Shown here: positions 58,567 through 64,000 of the stretch, piece by piece
Position numbering within the stretch: position 1 is the first letter of the stretch
Layout: each line of letters begins with the position of its first letter
Source of the DNA: DAOUAT01 sp964551735
GTDB lineage: Bacteria; Chloroflexota; Anaerolineae; CG2-30-64-16
DNA length: 64,000 bases
Assembly (NCBI GenBank): GCA_964551735.1
Contig: CAZKEF010000012.1
Span: forward strand, 1 to 64,000
Reading direction: 5' to 3'
Translations under genes and position numbers: made by a program
Notes under the pieces: generated by a model
What the model saw: only the letters and a program-made list of their open reading frames with translations
Told to the model about the DNA's origin: nothing
Databases searched by the model: none

Positions 58567-59234
58567 GTGGGTTCACCTGCCTGTTGGCGGATGCGGTAGG
58601 CGCAGCATGGGTCGCCGGACACGATGTGGGTTTCGCGCGTCACCTCAGCATTGGGCAGCACGGCGCGCAAAAACGCCAGTTCCGAGCTGCAGGCCGCACG
58701 GTGCTCCACAGCGATATCGTGCACTGCGCAGTTATGTTCCCGTAAGATGAAGATCCCGGGCTCGATCTGCGCCCATTCGGCCAAGTAGCCTTCCCGGTTC
58801 AAGATGTCAGCCAGGCCGGCCACGCGCTCGCGCAAGGAGCCTCCATCGAGTTCGACCTGGGCTTGCCGGATGCGGCGCAGCGCGCGCTGGTCGAACAGCT
58901 CGACCACCGTGCGGCCATCATCTTGGGCGGCCAAATAGCTGAGCAATTCGTTGGCCAGCCCAGCGTAATTCTTTGGGAATAGATCCTCGGCCGTGGCGCT
59001 GAGCCGGTAGATATAGCTGGGCCGGCCCTTGCCGCGCTGGGCCAGCTCGTAAACGACCAACCGATCCTGTTCCAGGCTGGCCAGGTGCCGCCGCACGCCC
59101 ATGCTGGTGATGCCTAGATGTTCAGCCAGCTCGGCCGCGGTCATGCCGCCCCGCTGCTTAAGCGCCAGCAGGATCTTGTGCCGCGTGGATTGCACCTGTA
59201 CGCTCGCCGCCTGGCTTAATTCAAGCTCCGTCAT
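58563..59234 (-). CDS. SufR-like iron-sulfur winged-helix repressor
   Basis: A 223-residue regulator. The N-terminal helix-turn-helix is LAEHLGITSMGVRRHLASLE with the wing GKGRPSYIYRLS. The C-terminal part carries cysteines at exactly the SufR spacing: Cys, 12 residues, Cys, 27 residues, Cys (HNCAVHDIAVEHRAACSSEL ... GDPCCAYRI). SufR proteins bind a 4Fe-4S cluster and repress suf operons and themselves. No suf gene is in this window. Its promoter overlaps a 14-base palindrome, a candidate autorepression operator. Confidence 0.87.
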   Translation of the reverse strand: MTELELSQAASVQVQSTRHKILLALKQRGGMTAAELAEHLGITSMGVRRHLASLEQDRLVVYELAQRGKGRPSYIYRLSATAEDLFPKNYAGLANELLSYLAAQDDGRTVVELFDQRALRRIRQAQVELDGGSLRERVAGLADILNREGYLAEWAQIEPGIFILREHNCAVHDIAVEHRAACSSELAFLRAVLPNAEVTRETHIVSGDPCCAYRIRQQAGEPT

Positions 59235-59290
59235 GGCAGTTCATTCGCTCCGGGTCCTGTGGCAAAATGGCGGCAGTCCGCTGCCCGCAC

Positions 59291-59327
59291 ATGATGCGCA
59301 TCATAGCACAGGGCAACCCGAACGCAA
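59291..59327 (-). promoter_or_regulatory. Promoter and palindromic operator of the SufR-like gene
   Basis: Minus strand TTGCGT (59322-59327), 16 bases, extended -10 TGCTATGAT (TATGAT at 59300-59305). The perfect palindrome ATGATGCGCATCAT (59291-59304) covers the -10, so a bound dimer would block the promoter. It does not match the cyanobacterial SufR box (CAAC-N6-GTTG). Confidence 0.6.
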
Positions 59328-59385
59328 ACTTACAGGGCTTTATAAGCGGATCAGTTGCTAATTTGCGGGGCAGGGGTGCAGTGGT

Positions 59386-59414
59386 TTGACGCTTCCCCGT
59401 TCTCGCGATACACT
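59386..59414 (+). promoter_or_regulatory. Promoter of the GT2 gene
   Basis: TTGACG (59386-59391), 17 bases, TACACT (59409-59414), 95 bases before the start codon. Confidence 0.7.
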
Positions 59415-59508
59415 GTCAAACAAGCAACTGGTCTTGCACCTGCTGACTGAGGTGTACACAGGGTGCGCCTTTCCTATCCAATCTCACTATCTGAAGAGGA
59501 GCGCGCAG

Positions 59509-60198
59509 ATGGCTGAAGGCACTGGAGAAGTCATCGCCCTGATCCCAGCTTACAACGAAGCGCGTTATATTGCTGACGTTGTACAGCGAACATTGAAGCA
59601 CCTACCCGTTATTGTGATTGATGACGGTTCCAGCGACAGTACGGCCGCGGCCGCGGCAATGGCTGGCGCTAAGGTGATCGCCCACAAAATGAACCAGGGC
59701 AAAGGCAAGGCGCTGAACACCGGGTTTGAGTATGCAGTCCAACGCGGAGTTGACGCGGCGATCACTTTGGACGCCGATGGGCAGCATGATCCCGACGAAA
59801 TACCACTGTTCCTCGAAGCATATCGCGCAGGCAAAGGCGACGTCATCATCGGCCAGCGCACATTTGCCCAGATGCCGGCGAAAAGCCAGTTCGGCAACCG
59901 TGTTGGCACCTTCCTGTTGGGCCTGGCCATGGGGCAACCGGTGCCGGACAACCAGAGCGGCTATCGGCTGCTCAGCCGGGACGTGATGGCGCGCGTGCGG
60001 CCATCCAGCACGCGCTTCGAGGCGGAGGTGGAGCTTCTGCTGCGCACCCAGATGGCAGGCTTTCGCCTGGCCTGGGTTCCCATCAAGACGATCTACAATG
60101 ACAAGAAAAGCCATTTCCGGCCGATCCATGACAGCGTCTTGTTCCTCAAAATGGTCTGGCGCATCTGGCGCGCCCGCATGCGCGGGACATTTGAGTAG
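59509..60198 (+). CDS. Family 2 glycosyltransferase (dolichyl-phosphate-mannose-synthase-like)
   Basis: A 229-residue GT-A enzyme. ALIPAYNEARYIADVVQRTL opens the nucleotide-binding part, VIVIDDGSSDST follows, and the metal motif is ITLDADGQHDPDEI. Acceptor-site motif QSGYRLLSRDVMARV and the C-terminal basic end suggest a polyprenyl-phosphate acceptor. It has no membrane helix. The start at 59509 is supported by AGAGGAG 8 bases upstream; the open frame extends to the promoter without homology. Confidence 0.9.
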   Translation: MAEGTGEVIALIPAYNEARYIADVVQRTLKHLPVIVIDDGSSDSTAAAAAMAGAKVIAHKMNQGKGKALNTGFEYAVQRGVDAAITLDADGQHDPDEIPLFLEAYRAGKGDVIIGQRTFAQMPAKSQFGNRVGTFLLGLAMGQPVPDNQSGYRLLSRDVMARVRPSSTRFEAEVELLLRTQMAGFRLAWVPIKTIYNDKKSHFRPIHDSVLFLKMVWRIWRARMRGTFE

Positions 60199-60273
60199 AA
60201 TCATCCGTTGCTGGCTCTTACAGTCTGGCCAGCAGGTTGGCTTCTGGAGCATTCAGTTTGCTCAAAACTGAAG

Positions 60274-60302
60274 TTGTATACTAGCTTACTTTATGGTATA
60301 GT
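60274..60302 (+). promoter_or_regulatory. Promoter of the partner-switching operon
   Basis: TTGTAT (60274-60279), 17 bases, TATAGT (60297-60302), about 70 bases before the STAS gene start. Confidence 0.65.
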
Positions 60303-60372
60303 TTCTTTGCCCACCCGAGCCTGGGCAACCTTTTTCGCAGCGCAATTTCGATTCCCAAAGGAGGCAGTCGTC

Positions 60373-60708
60373 ATGGACTTCTCGAGCGTCGATCTCAAGC
60401 GGTGTACACTAGCCCGACTCAGCGGCCGTATTGATGGCAGCGTGGCCCCGGAGTTAGGCAACCAACTGCGTGGCTTGATGGATTCAGGTCGCTTCAAGCT
60501 GATTTTGAACATGAAAGACGTCAGCTATGTCTCCAGTGCGGCGCTGCGCGAGTTGATCGCCACGTGGAAGAACTGCCGGCGCTGGAATCGGGGCGACTTA
60601 CGCCTGGCCGAGGTCAACCCGAACATCCAGAAAGTTCTGGATCTCACAGGCCTAAATCGTCAATTCATGATTTTCGACACCGAGGCTGAAGCCGTCGGCA
60701 GCTATTAG
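60373..60708 (+). CDS. STAS-domain anti-sigma factor antagonist (RsbV/SpoIIAA-like)
   Basis: A 111-residue single STAS domain. ARLSGRIDGSVAPELGNQLR and LNMKDVSYVSSAALRELIAT contain the conserved Ser that the partner kinase phosphorylates. GGAGG lies 8 bases before ATG 60373. In the unphosphorylated state such proteins bind the anti-sigma kinase encoded next. Confidence 0.92.
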   Translation: MDFSSVDLKRCTLARLSGRIDGSVAPELGNQLRGLMDSGRFKLILNMKDVSYVSSAALRELIATWKNCRRWNRGDLRLAEVNPNIQKVLDLTGLNRQFMIFDTEAEAVGSY

Positions 60709-60822
60709 GCCTCCCATTTGGACCATCACATGATGTGCGAAGCTGGAGGCCGTCGTTGAGCCGGTCGCCAGCTTCCCTTCTATTTGTCTGCTCCATCCCC
60801 GCCCAAGGATCTTACGACGCCG

Positions 60823-61254
60823 ATGCAACCCTACCAGCGCGAGGTGACCTTCGCTAGCAAGATGGCTGTCCTGCCGGACGTCCTGGCATTTGTGGAGGAG
60901 GCGTGCGCGGCGGGTGGCGTAAACCCGGAACTGGTCTTTGACCTGCAACTGGCCATCGAAGAAGCGTGTAGTAACGTTATTGAGCACGCATACCGCGGCA
61001 AACGCGGCCTATTCCGCCTCACGTTCACAATCAAGAACAGCGATGTGATCGTCGTGCTACATGACCAGGGGCAGCCCTTTGATCCCAAGGCTGTCAGTAA
61101 ACCGGATCCGAATTTACCGCTGGAGAAACGGCCCATCGGTGGGTTGGGGTTGCACCTCATCTATCAATTGATGGATGAGGTTCGCTTCACCTTTGGCGCT
61201 GATGGCAACACCTTAATACTGGTGAAACGAAACGCGGTTGCCTGCGGCAAGTAA
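60823..61254 (+). CDS. Anti-sigma-type serine kinase, HATPase (RsbW-like)
   Basis: A 143-residue GHKL ATPase without a dimerisation domain. The N box is LQLAIEEACSNVIEHAYRGK, the G1 box HDQGQPFDPK and the G2 region IGGLGLHLIYQLMDEV. It should phosphorylate the STAS protein and hold a sigma factor or other target, which is not encoded nearby. ATG 60823 is preferred to an in-frame TTG 60784; AAGGA lies 10 bases upstream. The next gene starts 8 bases later. Confidence 0.9.
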   Translation: MQPYQREVTFASKMAVLPDVLAFVEEACAAGGVNPELVFDLQLAIEEACSNVIEHAYRGKRGLFRLTFTIKNSDVIVVLHDQGQPFDPKAVSKPDPNLPLEKRPIGGLGLHLIYQLMDEVRFTFGADGNTLILVKRNAVACGK

Positions 61255-61261
61255 TCTGACG

Positions 61262-64000
61262 ATGCCTGAGCCCAAAACGACTGGAACCCATCCCATCCTC
61301 TCCCGGCAACTCCAAAGGCGCAGCATGGCCAACCGGCATACTGAATTGGCCACACTGGCCGAGATCGGCCGCGCCATTGTGCAAGCGCCGCTGGATGAAG
61401 ATGAGCTGTGTGAGTTGATCCACAACCTGGCAGGCCGCGTCGTCCCCACCGAGAGCTTTCAACTCGGCCTGTTCCAGGGTGATCGCTATCATATCAAGGT
61501 TTGGTTCAAAGACGGTCAACGCCAGTCTCCGGCGACGTTCATTGTGGCGCCTGGGCAGGGCCTTGTCGGATGGATGCGTCACTCGCACCAACCGCTATTA
61601 GTGCGTGACTTCCAGGTCGAGATGGATCGTTTACCGGCCCGGCCGATCTACATCAGCGACCAGCCGCCCCGTTCGGCCATCTTTCTCCCCATGCTAGTGG
61701 GCGAGAGCGTTATCGGCGCCCTCTCCATCCAAAGCCCGCAACCGGCAGCCTTCAACGATCGTCACCTGCGCCTCCTATCCATTCTGGCCAATCAATCGGC
61801 TTCGGCTATCAACAACGCGCGCCTCTACTCGCGCGGTCAGCGTCGCCTCAATGACCTGCTGGCTGTGGCTGAGGTCGGCCGACGCATCACCAGCATCCTC
61901 GACCTAGACCAACTGCTGACCGAAGTGGTTGAACTCATCCAATCGCGTTTCGGTTACTACCACGTCCAGATCTTCTTGGTGGAACGGGACGGGCGCGCGA
62001 TGTTCAAAGCCAGCAAATCATCTCCTACAAGGAGCAACCACGCGCTCAACGAGCGCTGGCGCCGCGAGGGCCGTTCCATGCGCATCGGACTTGAGGGGAT
62101 CATCGGCTGGGTGGCTCAACACGGCGAACCGTTGCTGGCGGGCGACGTCACGACAGAACCCCGCTACGTCCCCGATGACCCGCGCCTGTTGCCCGACACC
62201 CGATCAGAACTGGCCGTGCCGTTGCGCGTCGAAGGAGAAGTGCTTGGTGTCCTGGACGTCCAGGCCGCGGAGGTGGATGCGTTTGGGCAGGACGATATCT
62301 TCGTGCTGCGCACCCTTGCAGACCAGGTGGCGGTTGCTGTCGGCTCGGCGCGCGCTTACGAAGCCCAACGCGAGGAAGCCTGGGTGACCACTGTCATGCT
62401 CCAGGTGGCCGACGTGACGAGTCAGGCGTCCGGGGTTGATGACGTGCTGGATGCTGCTGTGCGCGTCACGGCTATGCTGGCCGGCGTCGAGTCAACCTCG
62501 ATCTGGCTTCTGGATGAGGAATACGATGCCTTCTTCTACGCCGCCTCTTTCGGCATAAGCCTCGAGGGGGTGGCCGACCCTGCGCTGGCGCTGCGCATGA
62601 TGCCGGGCGAGTGGCCGGCCCTGGATCGCCTGCGCACAACACGCGCGCCTGTCGTGCAGGACATGGCGGATCTGCCCTCAACCACGCCCTTACGCGACTT
62701 CTGCCCCGGCGAAGTGGTGGTGTTGCTGCCGCTGATGAACCAGGGGCAGGTGTTCGGTGCAATGGGGGCCAGCCTCAGCCTGGAACATGCCCCAGCCCTG
62801 GATGAACGCCGCCTGGCCATGCTCAGCGGCATCGCCCACCAAGTGGCGGCTGCCGTAGACAACAGTCGCCTGTCAGCCGCGCGCGAGGAGGAAGCCCGCA
62901 TCTCCCTGGTGCTGCTTCAGGTGGCCGAGGCGATGCGTCGGCTCCAACCCGTGCAGGTGACATTGGAACAGGTAACGCGCCTGGCGCCTGCGCTTACAGG
63001 CGTGGACCGCTGCACCGCGCTGCTGTTGGAAGAGGATCACAGTTTTCACGTTCGCACCGTCTATGCACTGCGCGAGGGCCTGGCCGAAGCCTATCAGGGC
63101 GCGGTAATCCGGCCGGGCGACCTGCCTTTGCTGGATGATGCCTGCCGACTGGGTCAACCGCTGGTGGTCAACGACACGACGGATAACCCGCACGTGCCGT
63201 CTGCGTGGTGCGAACGGTTCGGCAGCCGGACCATCCTGGTGGTCCCCCTGCTGGTAGCCGATGAGCCCATCGGTGCGCTGCTGGCTGACGACGTGGACGC
63301 CACCCATCTGTTCAGCCTGCGCCGGGTCCGCATCCTCAGCGGCATTGCCGGTCAGGCTGCTATTGCCATCGAGAATGCCCGGCTGCAAGCGCAAGAGGCT
63401 GAACGCGCGCGATTGAGCCGCGAGTTAGAGCTGGCGCACGCCATCCAACGCAACCTTCTGCCGCAGCAGGCGCCTGCCGTGCCCGGCTACCAGATCGTCT
63501 ACCGCTGGCGATCGGCGCGCGAGGTGGGCGGTGACTTCTTCGACTTCATCCCCCTCGATACCCGGCAGCTTGGCCTTGTAGTGGCCGATGTCTCCGACAA
63601 AGGTGTACCGGCCGCGCTCTACATGATGTTCGCGCGCACTTTATTGCGCGCGGCCGCGCTCAGCGGCCGCGCGCCGGCGGCCGCGTTACAACGGACCAAC
63701 GAATTAATCCTTTCAGACAGCACCTCCGACATGTTCGTCACGGCCTACTACAGCGTGCTGGACACCGCGACCCATCGGTTAACTTATGCCAGCGGCGGCC
63801 ATAATCTGGCCTTCTACGCGCCGGCCGACGGGTGTCAGGTCGAGGAGATGATCACTGCCGGGATCGCTTTGGGCATTATCGAACAAACCGACATCGAGCA
63901 GAAATACCTGGACCTGCGCCCTGGCGATGTGGTGCTTTTCTACACTGACGGCGCGATTGACACTCTGAACGCCGCCGGCGAGGCGTTCGGCGAAGAGCAT
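61262..64000 (+). CDS. Multi-GAF sensor with SpoIIE/RsbU-type phosphatase domain (partial)
   Basis: 913 codons are in the window and the C-terminus is cut. It starts MPEPKTTGTHPILSRQLQRR. Four GAF domains follow (about 61380-61840, 61880-62360, 62400-62870, 62910-63400); the first two have typical FLPMLVGESVIGALSIQS and AVPLRVEGEVLGVLDVQA strands. A linker helix SRELELAHAIQRNLLPQQ leads into the PP2C domain: REVGGDFFDFIPLD, VVADVSDKGVPAALYMMFAR and VVLFYTDGAID. It is soluble and should dephosphorylate the STAS protein encoded two genes upstream in response to ligands or redox signals. Confidence 0.93.
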   Translation, partial: MPEPKTTGTHPILSRQLQRRSMANRHTELATLAEIGRAIVQAPLDEDELCELIHNLAGRVVPTESFQLGLFQGDRYHIKVWFKDGQRQSPATFIVAPGQGLVGWMRHSHQPLLVRDFQVEMDRLPARPIYISDQPPRSAIFLPMLVGESVIGALSIQSPQPAAFNDRHLRLLSILANQSASAINNARLYSRGQRRLNDLLAVAEVGRRITSILDLDQLLTEVVELIQSRFGYYHVQIFLVERDGRAMFKASKSSPTRSNHALNERWRREGRSMRIGLEGIIGWVAQHGEPLLAGDVTTEPRYVPDDPRLLPDTRSELAVPLRVEGEVLGVLDVQAAEVDAFGQDDIFVLRTLADQVAVAVGSARAYEAQREEAWVTTVMLQVADVTSQASGVDDVLDAAVRVTAMLAGVESTSIWLLDEEYDAFFYAASFGISLEGVADPALALRMMPGEWPALDRLRTTRAPVVQDMADLPSTTPLRDFCPGEVVVLLPLMNQGQVFGAMGASLSLEHAPALDERRLAMLSGIAHQVAAAVDNSRLSAAREEEARISLVLLQVAEAMRRLQPVQVTLEQVTRLAPALTGVDRCTALLLEEDHSFHVRTVYALREGLAEAYQGAVIRPGDLPLLDDACRLGQPLVVNDTTDNPHVPSAWCERFGSRTILVVPLLVADEPIGALLADDVDATHLFSLRRVRILSGIAGQAAIAIENARLQAQEAERARLSRELELAHAIQRNLLPQQAPAVPGYQIVYRWRSAREVGGDFFDFIPLDTRQLGLVVADVSDKGVPAALYMMFARTLLRAAALSGRAPAAALQRTNELILSDSTSDMFVTAYYSVLDTATHRLTYASGGHNLAFYAPADGCQVEEMITAGIALGIIEQTDIEQKYLDLRPGDVVLFYTDGAIDTLNAAGEAFGEEH

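Noticed and set aside
61187..61591. Minus-strand frames opposite the GAF-phosphatase gene
   Set aside because: The plus-strand frame shows clear GAF and PP2C motifs throughout, so the opposite frames are not real.

Overview
The window is a high-GC bacterial chromosome segment with no rRNA or tRNA gene, CRISPR array or complete insertion sequence. The organism is most likely a member of the Chloroflexota (Anaerolineae/Caldilineae type). I infer this from the gene style: GAF-rich SpoIIE phosphatases, a two-domain class III cyclase with an HD domain, a moxR/DUF58/DUF4129 set, a REC-DUF309 fusion, and a genome crowded with short palindromic repeats. No phylogenetic marker was searched. Many promoters read as TTGACN or TTGCGC, a 16-18 nt spacer, then TATAAT-like, so housekeeping sigma-70 sites are easy to see.

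Region 1 (1-11.7 kb, mostly minus strand) is a signalling locus. In transcription order it holds a cyclic-nucleotide-binding/SpoIIE phosphatase, a giant hybrid histidine kinase, an Hpt protein, a REC-cyclase-cyclase-HD protein and a broken CRP-like protein, followed by a small zinc protein. The wiring suggests kinase to REC to Hpt to REC-cyclase to cNMP to cNMP-binding phosphatase. The locus is decaying: the kinase has a nonsense codon, a poly-C frameshift and a deletion with frameshift; the cyclase lacks its usual AAA ATPase core; the CRP-like gene has two frame breaks.

Region 2 (12-32.6 kb) is housekeeping: ilvE, a GH32 fructosidase, NfeD protease, a YbhB-like lipoprotein, a NYN-HEAT protein, mreB, and the whole F1Fo ATP synthase operon (atpI-B-E-F-H-A-G-D-C). 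It also holds a NusG-paralogue/MFS/small membrane protein operon, an ABC-F protein and a double GNAT protein.

Region 3 (32.8-43.2 kb) carries pyruvate dehydrogenase E1alpha, E1beta and E2 (no E3), followed by single enzymes: aldo-keto reductase, methyltransferase, cupin, nitroreductase, HisN-like phosphatase, GNAT, deoxynucleoside kinase, a TipA-like MerR regulator with its 19-bp-spacer promoter, and OsmC.

Region 4 (43.3-59.2 kb) has a DUF429 protein coupled to a possible nuclease-fold protein, a DUF423 protein, moxR-DUF58-DUF4129, an S9 peptidase, DinB, rhomboid, a membrane glycosyltransferase, an MNT/HepT toxin-antitoxin pair, FtsK, and a SufR-like Fe-S regulator coupled to REC-DUF309.

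Region 5 (59.5-64 kb) has a GT2 glycosyltransferase and a partner-switching set: STAS protein, HATPase anti-sigma-type kinase, and a four-GAF SpoIIE phosphatase cut by the window end.

Two themes run across the window. First, at least ten families of small palindromic repeats fill intergenic gaps and have also entered at least five coding regions without breaking the frame. Second, three genes (the CNB-phosphatase, mreB and the ABC-F gene) have an intrinsic terminator between their own promoter and start codon; the first also has a 21-codon leader ORF with a good ribosome binding site ending at the terminator, the layout of an attenuator.
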